Assembly (NCBI GenBank): GCA_030654695.1
Contig: JAURWY010000018.1
Span: 43,006-107,005, forward strand
Reading direction: 5' to 3'
DNA length: 64,000 nucleotides
Source of the DNA: Polaromonas sp.
GTDB taxonomy: Bacteria > Pseudomonadota > Gammaproteobacteria > Burkholderiales > Burkholderiaceae_C
Below, one piece after another: positions 50,263 to 58,271 of the stretch. The notes under the pieces were generated by a model, which worked only from the letters and a program-made list of their open reading frames with translations, was not told where the DNA came from and did no database searches. Within the stretch, counting starts at the first letter, position 1. Every line of letters starts with the position of its first letter. The position numbers and the translations under genes were made by a program.

Positions 50263-51960
50263 TCAGTCCTTTTTCAAAATGGGGCCAGCAAACTTGACTG
50301 CAAACGGACCCCACTTTTTCATGTCAATCTCGACCACCACCGGGCCGCTGGCAGCGAACGCTTTGGCCAGCACCGTGTTGGTGTGTGCGGGCTCGCTCAA
50401 ACGGAAATGGGTGACCTCCAAGCTGGCGCAAAACTGCGCAAAATCGGGTGTGTGCAGGTCGACATAGCAATGGCGGCTGCCGTAAATATCGTCTTGTATA
50501 TTTTTGATCACGCCGTAGCAACTGTCGTTCATCAGCAGCACCACGATGTTGGCCTTTTCCTGCACGGCGCAAGCGAGTTCGCCCACATTCAGCATGAAGC
50601 CGCCGTCGCCAATCAAGGCCACCGTCTTGCGACCCAGCTGGTGCTCCTTGTCGGCAACGGCCGTGCCAATGGCCATGGCCAAGGCTTGGCCGATGCCACC
50701 CCCCAGCGCATGTACGCCGGCCCGTGGATGGTTCAGCACCGGCGCACGGTTACCCCACATGGTGTTGGACAGCGTGATGTCACGCACCCACCACAGCGCT
50801 TGGCCGGCTTGCGCGGCCAGACCATTTTTCAAGCTGGCATAGGCTCCTAAAGTAGCGTCGACCAAGCCCACGGCTTCAGCGCGGGCTTGTTTGACATCGC
50901 CCGCCAGTGCGGCATCCACCTGCATGCGGCCTTCAAGCCTGTCAGCCAACGCGTTCAGCGTTGCCAGCGCATCACCGTGTACAAAATAGTCGCTGTTGTA
51001 GCCGCGGTTGTGTGCCAGTGCATTGGCATCAATGCGGTACAGCGCCTTTGGCAGTCTGAGCTTGTAGCGCAAGGTTTCGTTGCTGCGCAGGCGCGAGCCC
51101 ACGACCAACATCGCGTCGCAGCTTTGGTACAGATCTTCTGCCGGTTTTTGCAAGTTGTACGAGCCCAAGCTCGCCGGGTGATCTTCGGACAAAATGCCGC
51201 GCCCCTGCACCGAGGTCACCACGCCCCAGCCCATCTTGACGAAACGCTCGACCGCCGAACGGGCACCGCGTGCACCGCCACCCAGCCACAGCAGTGGCCG
51301 TTTAGCCGTTTGTAATTGGGCGGCCAACGCATCAACCTCCGCCGCAGCCGCCTGCACCGGTGCCACGGGCAACGGGGAGATGTCTGCCGGCAGGTCCAGC
51401 AGCGCAGACTGGATGTCAATCGGAATCTCAATGCTCACCGGCCCACACGGAGCGGTGAAGGCTAAGCGGTGCGCCTCGCGCAAGGTGGCCAGCGCGGTCT
51501 CCGGGTTGCGGATGCGAAAGGCTGCTTTGCCAACCGCCTGCAGCATGGCGAGTTGAGCCGGTGCTTCGTGGATGAACCCCAAGTCACGGTCCAAATAGTC
51601 GGACTCGATCTGACCGGTGAGATGCAGCAGCGGCGTGCCGGCGGTCAGGGCCTCCACCAAGGCGCCCGCCGCATTGCCGGCGCCGGTACCGGTGCTGGTC
51701 ACGCACACGCCCAGTACGCCGGTGACACGCGCATAAGCGTCGGCCATGTTGCAGGCACCGGCTTCACCACGCGCCGACACGAAGCGGATTTTTTGAAGCG
51801 TATGGAACGCGTCCAAGATCGGCATGTTGTGAATCGAGATCACGCCAAAGGCTGCCTTGACACCGCACTGCTCTAGAAAACGCGCCACCAACTCTCCGAC
51901 GGTGATGCTTGTTGGACGGGTGCTGGCGATGGCAGCTTGAGGGATCTTGTTCTTGTTCAT
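50263..51960 (-). CDS. Thiamine-diphosphate-dependent enzyme (acetolactate-synthase fold)
   Basis: 565-residue ThDP enzyme with the three-domain POX/acetohydroxyacid-synthase plan. The activating Glu is Glu66 (SARGEAGACNMADAYAR); the ThDP/Mg motif is LIGDGGFMLNVGELACAVQE followed by NDSCYGVIKNIQ. It does not carry the full FAD-type signature of IlvB, and no small subunit gene follows. Decarboxylation of a 2-oxoacid, or a carboligation, from the catabolic route is the likeliest role. Starts 4 bp after the IclR gene. Confidence 0.85.
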   Translation of the reverse strand: MNKNKIPQAAIASTRPTSITVGELVARFLEQCGVKAAFGVISIHNMPILDAFHTLQKIRFVSARGEAGACNMADAYARVTGVLGVCVTSTGTGAGNAAGALVEALTAGTPLLHLTGQIESDYLDRDLGFIHEAPAQLAMLQAVGKAAFRIRNPETALATLREAHRLAFTAPCGPVSIEIPIDIQSALLDLPADISPLPVAPVQAAAAEVDALAAQLQTAKRPLLWLGGGARGARSAVERFVKMGWGVVTSVQGRGILSEDHPASLGSYNLQKPAEDLYQSCDAMLVVGSRLRSNETLRYKLRLPKALYRIDANALAHNRGYNSDYFVHGDALATLNALADRLEGRMQVDAALAGDVKQARAEAVGLVDATLGAYASLKNGLAAQAGQALWWVRDITLSNTMWGNRAPVLNHPRAGVHALGGGIGQALAMAIGTAVADKEHQLGRKTVALIGDGGFMLNVGELACAVQEKANIVVLLMNDSCYGVIKNIQDDIYGSRHCYVDLHTPDFAQFCASLEVTHFRLSEPAHTNTVLAKAFAASGPVVVEIDMKKWGPFAVKFAGPILKKD

Positions 51961-51964
51961 GCGG

Positions 51965-52786
51965 CTATTTATTTAAAACGGAGGATGTGGACAGGCGGTG
52001 ACTTCGCTGGGGCAGGTGACTCATGCGCAGCGTCAGCTGAGCCGCCGCCGCCATGACCTGCGGCACCAGCACATCGGTCTGACTGGCGTCCAGATGTTGT
52101 GCTGGCACAGTGATGCTGACGGCCGCCACCACTTCTTTGGCGTCATTCAAGACCGGTGCGGCAATGGTTGAAATACCGGTTTCAAAACCGCCTTGGCTGA
52201 CGCCAAAGCCATTCGCTCGGTCAATATCAATCAGCGCCTTGAGCTGCGCCAGCGTGGTGGGTGTCTTGGGCGTGTGCGCTGGCAGCGCTGTCTCTGGGTA
52301 CAGCTCTGACAGGGCGCGCATGTCGAGGTCTGCCAGCAGTTGTCGGCCGAGCACCGTGGCATGGGCCGGCAAGCGTGCACCGACCTGAATGGAATGAAAC
52401 AGCGCACTGCGGCCCGTGGCCTTGACCACAAACACCACCTCGCGCCTATCGCGCACCACCAAGTGAGCGGAATAGCTGGTGGCATCTCGCAATGCATCAA
52501 TGATGGGGCGACCATGCTCGGTCAACTCCATCGAGGCCATGTATTCGAAACCCAAGCGCAACACACCGATGCTGAGTTTGTAGCTGTTGCTGTCACCCAC
52601 CCGTTCGACAAAGCCAGCTTTCTCAAGCGTGTGCAAGATGCGAAACACCGATGCGCGCGGCAAGTCCAGCTGGCGGGCCAAATCAGCGCCCGTCAGCTCG
52701 GGCGTGTGTCGGCTGAACTGTCCGAGAAGGTCCAGTCCGCGCTGCAGTGCAGGCACGGTGTAGCGGTCTTCTGCAGCGGTGCTCAT
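51965..52786 (-). CDS. IclR-family transcriptional regulator
   Basis: 273-residue regulator. N-terminal winged HTH (ALQRGLDLLGQFSRHTPELT, RASVFRILHTLEKAGFVERV), C-terminal effector domain with GFETGISTIAAPVLNDAKEV. IclR proteins often govern aromatic-acid catabolism. The gene is embedded in the middle of the operon rather than divergent from it: ATGA overlap with the hydrolase gene and 4 bp before the ThDP gene. It would be co-expressed with its probable targets. Confidence 0.9.
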   Translation of the reverse strand: MSTAAEDRYTVPALQRGLDLLGQFSRHTPELTGADLARQLDLPRASVFRILHTLEKAGFVERVGDSNSYKLSIGVLRLGFEYMASMELTEHGRPIIDALRDATSYSAHLVVRDRREVVFVVKATGRSALFHSIQVGARLPAHATVLGRQLLADLDMRALSELYPETALPAHTPKTPTTLAQLKALIDIDRANGFGVSQGGFETGISTIAAPVLNDAKEVVAAVSITVPAQHLDASQTDVLVPQVMAAAAQLTLRMSHLPQRSHRLSTSSVLNK

Positions 52787-53661
52787 GCCACTGCCTTAGG
52801 TGTTGTTTGGCCAATCAGACCCAGCAGCGCATTGACCCGTTCTGGCGCATCCAATGCACAGGCGTGCCCGGCATCGCCAAGGTCTGTCCAAGGCACCCGG
52901 GCAGCGGCAGCAACCTGCTGACAACCCGCAGCGGGTGTGATGCTGTCGGCCAGGCCACTGGCCACCGCAACCGGGCAGCTCACCTTGGCCAAGTCGGTCA
53001 GCAAATCACCCATCGACAGGAGATGGCAGGCTTGGGTGTAACCGTCCGGATGGACCTGAGCCATCACAGACTGCACGTAAGCCACCCATGCGGGGTCGGC
53101 CTGCGGAGACAGCATGGCCGCACCCCTCTTTTGCGCCATGCCCTGGGGTCCGAGTGTGCGCAAATTTTCCAACCGAGCATTCAACTTTTCGGCTCTGTCT
53201 TCTGGGCTCGCCCGTGCGTACCCTTGTGCCGGCGCGAACAGCACCAACTTGGCCACTTGGTCGGGACGTTGCACCGCAGCACGCGTGGCCATCAGCGCAC
53301 CCAACGAATGACCCACCAGCGTGACAGGGTGGCGGATGCCCAAGCTGTCAAGCCAAGACCACAACCGGCCGGCGTAGTCGCCGGCCGTGGGTTGCAAAGG
53401 CGTGACCGGGCTGCTGCGGCCGTAGCCGGGCGCTTCCCAGGCCAGCACGCGGGCATGGCCGCTCAGTTCTGCAGCTTCAAGCTGCCGCAACCAACTGGCA
53501 GAGCCCGAGCCAATGCCGTGCAACAACACATGCGTCACCGCCTGCGTGTACAGCCCGGCTTGTCGATAGTCCACAGCGCCGTTTGGCGTGACAACACAGA
53601 CCGTCGGAAAACGCTGCAGACGGTCTGCTAAAGAGGCTGTGGCGGTGTCAGCAAGACGCAT
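52783..53661 (-). CDS. Alpha/beta hydrolase
   Basis: 292-residue alpha/beta-fold hydrolase. Oxyanion segment HVLLHGIGSGSASWL, nucleophile elbow VGHSLGALMA (Ser), acid Asp in ASGLADSITPA and His in LGDAGHACALDAP. Resembles meta-cleavage-product hydrolases and lactonases that work after extradiol dioxygenases. Substrate unknown. Overlaps the IclR gene by 4 bp. Confidence 0.88.
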   Translation of the reverse strand: MRLADTATASLADRLQRFPTVCVVTPNGAVDYRQAGLYTQAVTHVLLHGIGSGSASWLRQLEAAELSGHARVLAWEAPGYGRSSPVTPLQPTAGDYAGRLWSWLDSLGIRHPVTLVGHSLGALMATRAAVQRPDQVAKLVLFAPAQGYARASPEDRAEKLNARLENLRTLGPQGMAQKRGAAMLSPQADPAWVAYVQSVMAQVHPDGYTQACHLLSMGDLLTDLAKVSCPVAVASGLADSITPAAGCQQVAAAARVPWTDLGDAGHACALDAPERVNALLGLIGQTTPKAVA

Positions 53662-53692
53662 GATCGGTGCTCAGAGGATGGACGCACACAGG

Positions 53693-54298
53693 CTATTTTT
53701 TCAGCGCGTCACGTTTGATTTTGGCGAGGGGGCTGTCGGGTGGATAGGTCGGCGTGATGGGCTTAGGGGTGCCTAACATCACGCACATCAGCGCGTCTTC
53801 GTCACCGATGTTGGTTTCTTCGCGGTAGACCCCTGGCGGCACCGAGACCAGATCACGCTCACCCAAAATCGACTCCCAACGCTCACCCTCTTTTTCGCAA
53901 ACGATCTTCATCTTGCCGCGCATGACAAAGAACACTTCTTCAACGTCGTAATGAATGTGGGAAGGGCCGACATTGCCAGCCGGAATCACCATGGTTGAAA
54001 ACGTGAAGTGTCCCGAAGGAACTGTGTTCGCATCGGCAGTAACGCCAGTGCCACCGGTGCCAACGTAGCGCATTTGAGCTCGACGGTAGGTCGGATCGAA
54101 GTCAGCCTGAAACTTGAGCGCATCCCAGTCGTACTTGCGTGAGGCGAAGCGTGCAACTCGCCCTTCCAGCCAGTCGGCCAAGCTCTGACCTGGCGCCTGC
54201 ATCATGCCGCGCTGAATGTCAGCTTCTGGCGGAATCGCAGCATCGATCAAACCGCGTTCATTGAAGACGGGTTCGTTGGCAGCAACAGAGGTGTTCAT
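53693..54298 (-). CDS. Cupin-domain protein
   Basis: 201-residue single cupin. The first metal motif is present: GPSHIHYDVEEVFFVMRGKM (HxH...E), with the second motif weaker (LVSVPPGVYREETNIG, lacking the usual His). It follows an N-terminal region of about 75 residues (GLIDAAIPPEADIQRGMMQA). Could be a small dioxygenase or isomerase, or a metal-dependent binding protein. Start MNTSVAANE at 54298 with AAGGAA upstream; longer frame upstream is a shadow. Confidence 0.8.
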   Translation of the reverse strand: MNTSVAANEPVFNERGLIDAAIPPEADIQRGMMQAPGQSLADWLEGRVARFASRKYDWDALKFQADFDPTYRRAQMRYVGTGGTGVTADANTVPSGHFTFSTMVIPAGNVGPSHIHYDVEEVFFVMRGKMKIVCEKEGERWESILGERDLVSVPPGVYREETNIGDEDALMCVMLGTPKPITPTYPPDSPLAKIKRDALKK

Positions 54299-54314
54299 CG
54301 TTAATTTCCTTTTT

Positions 54315-55076
54315 TCATTGCATGACAAAGCCGCCGTTGATTGGCAGCACTTGGCCGGTGATGTAGCCACTGCCGCGAGACAGCAGAAACAGCACGGCGC
54401 TTGTGAGGTCTTCGGGTACTTGGGGGCGCTGAATGGCGCGGCCGTTTCGATAGTGATCGTGGCGAGCCTGTGGCACATACTCTGTCGCCTCGACCAAGGT
54501 CAGACCGGGCGCGATAGCGTTCACCGTGATACCTTGAGGGCCGAGCTCACGCGCCATGGAATGCGTCATCGCCATCACTGCGCCTTTGCTGGCGACATAA
54601 GCCATCAGGTTGGCGGCACCCCACAGCGCGGTGTCAGAAGCTAAGTTGACCACCCGCCCCTGTCCCGAAGCAGCCAAGTGGGGTTGCGCGGCAACCGTGG
54701 TCAGCCACGTTCCCCGCACATTGACGGCCATCACCTTGTCCCAGGTTGCCACCGCGATGTCGGCCATGGCTTTGCCGCCGGAGTTGGTGATGGCGCCGTT
54801 GTTGATCAGACCATCCAGACCGTCCATATGGTGGGCGGCGGCCGCTACGCCAGACTGGATGGCCACTGCATCGCTGAGGTCCATGGGCACGTAAAACGCC
54901 CGTGGGCCCAGCTCGCCAGCGAGCGCCTCGCCACGGGCATGCAACACATCGCTGATGGCAACGCTGGCACCGGCATCCACCAGTGCACGGGCAAAGGCTT
55001 CCCCCAAGCCACGTGCGCCGCCAGTGACCAGCACTTTGCGGCCAGTGAGATTGATTTCAGGTAGGTTGGTGCTCAT
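54315..55076 (-). CDS. SDR-family dehydrogenase with intact active site
   Basis: 253-residue classical short-chain dehydrogenase. Cofactor motif KVLVTGGARGLGEAFARALV, NNGAITNSG, catalytic Ser in NLASDTALWG and YxxxK in LMAYVASKGAVMAM. C-terminal GYITGQVLPINGGFVM is typical. Could oxidise a cis-dihydrodiol or alcohol formed in the pathway. An in-frame GTG four codons upstream is possible. Confidence 0.88.
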   Translation of the reverse strand: MSTNLPEINLTGRKVLVTGGARGLGEAFARALVDAGASVAISDVLHARGEALAGELGPRAFYVPMDLSDAVAIQSGVAAAAHHMDGLDGLINNGAITNSGGKAMADIAVATWDKVMAVNVRGTWLTTVAAQPHLAASGQGRVVNLASDTALWGAANLMAYVASKGAVMAMTHSMARELGPQGITVNAIAPGLTLVEATEYVPQARHDHYRNGRAIQRPQVPEDLTSAVLFLLSRGSGYITGQVLPINGGFVMQ

Positions 55077-55102
55077 GGCATCTTTCACGGGGTAGGCATC
55101 GC

Positions 55103-55888
55103 TCAGGCCGAGCGGCGCTCTGCGCTGGGCAGGTAATGCAGCACTTTTTTCTCAGCGATGACCACCGCGTAGTAAGCCACGATACCGATCACCGTCAGCG
55201 CACCAATCACCACAAAGACTGCGGCGGTGTTCCCTTGACCTTCAAAAAATACCAACAAGTAACCCAAGCCAATATTGCCGCCAACCAGTTCGCCAACGAC
55301 AACACCAATCACGGCCAGCGTGCTGGCAATTCGAAGTCCGGAGAACAGCGCAGGCATGGTGGTGGGGTATTCAACGTTCATAAAAACTTGCCAGCGGGTG
55401 GCTGAAAAAGAGCGCGCCAGATTGATCATGTCCGCATCCATGGCGCGCATGGCCGACAACACGTTGATCAGCACCGGGAAGAAAACAATCAAGACTGCCA
55501 CCAGAATTTTGGGGTACATGGTGTAGCCCATCCACATCACAAACAACGGAGCAAAAGCCACCTTGGGCGCTATCTGCAAAGCCAGCAGGTAGGGTGACAA
55601 GACGGCCTCTATGCGCGGCGACATGCCGAGCGCATAACCAATCAAAGCCCCCAACACCGAGCCCAAAATAAAGCCGATGACGACTTCGGCCGCCGTGATG
55701 CCAGCGTGCCAGAGCAAGCGTTCACTGCCCCAGATTCGCACGGCTTCGGCGCAGACCTTGCTGAAGTGCGGCAGCACGAACTCGGGCACACCAATCAAGC
55801 CCGGACCCCATTCCCACGCCGCCAGAAACAGGACCAAGACCAGCAGACTCCAGCTGGTCGTCACGAGGCGGTCGCGATTGACGTTCAT
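55103..55888 (-). CDS. ABC transporter permease (SsuC/TauC/ThiX type)
   Basis: 261-residue inner-membrane permease with about six hydrophobic segments and the EAA loop region NLARSFSATRWQVFMNVEYP. Upstream FILGSVLGALIGYALGMSPR is typical of the family importing aliphatic sulfonates, nitrate, taurine or pyrimidine precursors. Its ATG abuts the stop of the binding-protein gene, so the two are tightly coupled. Confidence 0.9.
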   Translation of the reverse strand: MNVNRDRLVTTSWSLLVLVLFLAAWEWGPGLIGVPEFVLPHFSKVCAEAVRIWGSERLLWHAGITAAEVVIGFILGSVLGALIGYALGMSPRIEAVLSPYLLALQIAPKVAFAPLFVMWMGYTMYPKILVAVLIVFFPVLINVLSAMRAMDADMINLARSFSATRWQVFMNVEYPTTMPALFSGLRIASTLAVIGVVVGELVGGNIGLGYLLVFFEGQGNTAAVFVVIGALTVIGIVAYYAVVIAEKKVLHYLPSAERRSA

Positions 55889-56890
55889 TTATTTTCCGCT
55901 GACAAACTGATTGGTGTAAAGGTCTTTGAGTGGTGCTGCTTTGGGTACGATGCCATTGCTCACGTAGAACTTCTGTAGGTCACCCAGACGAGTTTCGTCC
56001 ATCTGACCAGGGACTTTTTGGCCCGCGTAAACGTATTTGTTGTACAGCTCGAATGTTGCGAGGATGGAGGCCTCTTTACCTTTGTATACCGGCACGTGCT
56101 TGACGTAGACTTCCGTCGCAGCCTTCGGGTCTGCCATGATGTCCTTCATGCCCTTCAGCGTGGCGCGCACCAGTTTTTGAATCAGTTGCGGGTTCTTCTG
56201 GATGGTCTCGTCCGATGCAAGAATGGCCTGCGCCATGCTCTTGAAATAAATGTCTGCAGGCAAGATGTCGACCTTGGCACCAGCATCCATGGCACTCACA
56301 GTCCAGTCGGGCACACCGGCCATGGCGACGGCTTTTTTGCTGGCGAATTGTTGCCATACGCCTGCTGGGCCAGCGGCCTGGATGTTGACATCGTTCTTGG
56401 TTAAACCCACTTTGCTGAGCATGCCCAACAGCGCGTAATAGGCCGTATCTGTGTAGGAGATGACGGTGACGGTTTTACCTTTTAGCTCACGCGGGCTTTC
56501 GATGTATTCATCCTTGTGGCTGACCAACTGCGTCAGCGAACCACTGCCCAGCACCGCCACGGCTTTAACCGGTATGCCTTGCGCTCGCGCAATGATGGAA
56601 GTGTCGCCAATGGCTCCCCCAATCACCGCGTTGCCGGCACCCACTTGTTTCGCAACGTCGACACCACCGCGACCGGCCACAAATTCAACATCCAAACCTT
56701 CGGCCGCGTAATAGCCTTTGGCCTGTGCCAGCATCCACGGCCCAAAAGCAGGCAGCGTGCCCGGTGCAGGCAACAGGTAGGTGATTTTTTGAAGCGGCTG
56801 AGCCTGCGCTGGGGTCAAGCCCAACAAGGCGACTGACGCCAGAATGGCAAGACTGGTGCGGCGCAAAACAGAACGGCTGGTCAGTGTCAT
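55889..56890 (-). CDS. ABC transporter substrate-binding protein (SsuA/NMT1-like)
   Basis: 333-residue periplasmic binding protein. Signal peptide SVLRRTSLAILASVALLGL with cleavage near AQAQ, then the SsuA/THI5-like fold: KITYLLPAPGTLPAFGPWML, AKGYYAAEGLDVEFVAGRGG, GNAVIGGAIGDTSIIARAQG. Family members bind aromatic or sulfonated acids, nitrate or thiamine precursors. Together with its permease and ATPase it should import the operon's growth substrate. Confidence 0.9.
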   Translation of the reverse strand: MTLTSRSVLRRTSLAILASVALLGLTPAQAQPLQKITYLLPAPGTLPAFGPWMLAQAKGYYAAEGLDVEFVAGRGGVDVAKQVGAGNAVIGGAIGDTSIIARAQGIPVKAVAVLGSGSLTQLVSHKDEYIESPRELKGKTVTVISYTDTAYYALLGMLSKVGLTKNDVNIQAAGPAGVWQQFASKKAVAMAGVPDWTVSAMDAGAKVDILPADIYFKSMAQAILASDETIQKNPQLIQKLVRATLKGMKDIMADPKAATEVYVKHVPVYKGKEASILATFELYNKYVYAGQKVPGQMDETRLGDLQKFYVSNGIVPKAAPLKDLYTNQFVSGK

Positions 56891-56951
56891 GAGTTTCTCC
56901 GGTTGGCAGGTTACAGGGCTAAAAAATCGAGTTAAAAATGAATGCTTTGGC

Positions 56952-57755
56952 TCAATGCACTTCTGTTTGCGCATCCAGTTTGAGCAACTCCATCAGGTGG
57001 GCGACGTAAGGCCCAACCTCGGCACGCTTGCGTCTGGCCATGGGGTTGTCGCGGTCAGGCATGTCGACCGTGATCTGCTCGACGATGGTCCCGGGGCGTT
57101 CGCTCATGACCAAGATACGGTCCGACAACGCGACCGCTTCGGCTAAGTCGTGCGTGATGAACAGCACGGTCTTTTTGTGGTCGGCAACGGTCCGCGCGAG
57201 ATCCTGCTGCAGGATCATCTTGGTTTGCGCGTCCAGCGCTGAGAAAGGCTCGTCCATCAGCAACACCAGCGGGTCGACGGCCAGTGTTCGGGCCAACGCC
57301 GCGCGTTGTCGCATGCCCCCGGACAACTGGTGCGGGTAGTTCGTCCCAAACCCCTCAAGGTGACACTGCGTCAGCAGCTTGGCCGAGACAGCCGCACGCT
57401 CTGCCCGCGGCATACCGCGCAACTCCAAACCAAATTCGATGTTCTGTGCAATCGTTCGCCAAGGCATCAACAAATCTTTTTGCAGCATGAAGGACACATG
57501 CGCGTTCGGCCCCTCTACGGCTTGTCCCGCCACCTTGACAATCCCGGCGCTGGGTTTGGCCAAGCCCGAGCCCATGTTGAGCAGCGTGCTTTTGCCACAG
57601 CCCGAAGGCCCAATGATGGAGACCACTTCGCCTTCTGCGATGGCAAAGCTCACGTCTGTTGCGGCCAACACCTCTTTGGATTGACCACGCGCTGGAAAGC
57701 GCTTGGCCACCCCAATGAACTCAATGGCCGGTCGACCAGAGCTGACGTTGCTCAT
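56952..57755 (-). CDS. ABC transporter ATP-binding protein (SsuB/TauB type)
   Basis: 267-residue ATPase. Walker A GPSGCGKST, Q-loop FMLQKDLLMPW, signature LSGGMRQRAALARTL, Walker B LLMDEPFSALD, H-loop FITHDLAEAVAL. Typical of the sulfonate/nitrate/taurine importer class. Start MSNVSSGRP overlaps the ferredoxin stop by 4 bp. The gap to the binding-protein gene is 61 bp, the widest in this run. Confidence 0.93.
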   Translation of the reverse strand: MSNVSSGRPAIEFIGVAKRFPARGQSKEVLAATDVSFAIAEGEVVSIIGPSGCGKSTLLNMGSGLAKPSAGIVKVAGQAVEGPNAHVSFMLQKDLLMPWRTIAQNIEFGLELRGMPRAERAAVSAKLLTQCHLEGFGTNYPHQLSGGMRQRAALARTLAVDPLVLLMDEPFSALDAQTKMILQQDLARTVADHKKTVLFITHDLAEAVALSDRILVMSERPGTIVEQITVDMPDRDNPMARRKRAEVGPYVAHLMELLKLDAQTEVH

Positions 57756-58105
57756 GCAGCGATCTCCACGATGGGGATTTGCACTTGCACACGCCCTTCC
57801 AGCACGCGCACCGGAAAGCACTGCAGATCGCGCTGACCGATCTCTGCCAAACACTTGCCACTGGCGATGTCAAAGCGCGCCGCGTGCAGCGGGCATTCAA
57901 TCACCCCGTCTTCCTGAAAACCTTGCGACAGCAAGGCATACGCATGCGGGCAAACATCCTCCAATGCATGCACCTCGTCGCCCAGCAAGAACAAACCCAG
58001 CTTGCGTCCATTGACGTCAACCCCGACTGGAAAGTCGGGGTCGAGTTGGTCGCGTGACGCGACTTCGTGCCATGTAAGCGCCGGATCGCCGAGTGGAGTG
58101 CTCAT
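57752..58105 (-). CDS. Rieske [2Fe-2S] ferredoxin
   Basis: 117-residue Rieske ferredoxin. Cluster ligands Cys52, His54 (CPHAYALLSQG) and Cys71, His74 (ECPLHAARFD); acidic N-terminus. The probable electron carrier for the Rieske oxygenase encoded 12 kb downstream in the same run; it is the first gene of the operon. The flavin reductase that would feed it is not present in the window. Confidence 0.9.
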   Translation of the reverse strand: MSTPLGDPALTWHEVASRDQLDPDFPVGVDVNGRKLGLFLLGDEVHALEDVCPHAYALLSQGFQEDGVIECPLHAARFDIASGKCLAEIGQRDLQCFPVRVLEGRVQVQIPIVEIAA

Positions 58106-58133
58106 GGTTTTCCCAGTTAAAAGGCTTGCTGAA

Positions 58134-58152
58134 AATCATTGCAAAAATGATT
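58134..58152. promoter_or_regulatory. Inverted repeat upstream of the catabolic operon
   Basis: AATCATTGCAAAAATGATT: perfect 7-bp arms around a 5-base spacer, 29-47 bp upstream of the ferredoxin start, where a promoter or operator of the 16-gene run is expected. Candidate repressor site. It is AT-rich, unlike the surrounding coding sequence. Confidence 0.5.
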
Positions 58153-58156
58153 ATTT

Positions 58157-58188
58157 GTTTCACTAAAGAAACGCTGATTCACTAAAGA
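58157..58188. promoter_or_regulatory. Repeated TTCACTAAAGA element with a palindromic first copy
   Basis: The 11-base sequence TTCACTAAAGA occurs at 58159-58169 and 58178-58188, 19 bp apart (just under two helical turns). The first copy sits inside the palindrome GTTTCACTAAAGAAAC (58157-58172). Tandem sites upstream of an operon that encodes an IclR regulator would fit that regulator, but this is an inference. Confidence 0.5.
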
Positions 58189-58222
58189 TTCATTATTTGC
58201 CCTCTGCTTTTCCCTGTCAATT

Positions 58223-58263
58223 AATAGCCGAGTGTTTTTGTCTGGTTAATCAGTGCGGCTATT
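58223..58263 (-). terminator. Hairpin after the transaminase gene
   Basis: AATAGCCG (58223-58230) and CGGCTATT (58256-58263) are perfect 8-bp arms; the 25-base loop can form a further small CTG/CAG pairing. It begins about 9 bases after the transaminase stop on the minus strand and is followed by ATTAATTG. Weak but plausible terminator separating that gene from the ferredoxin operon. Confidence 0.42.
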
Positions 58264-58271
58264 TCATGCAC

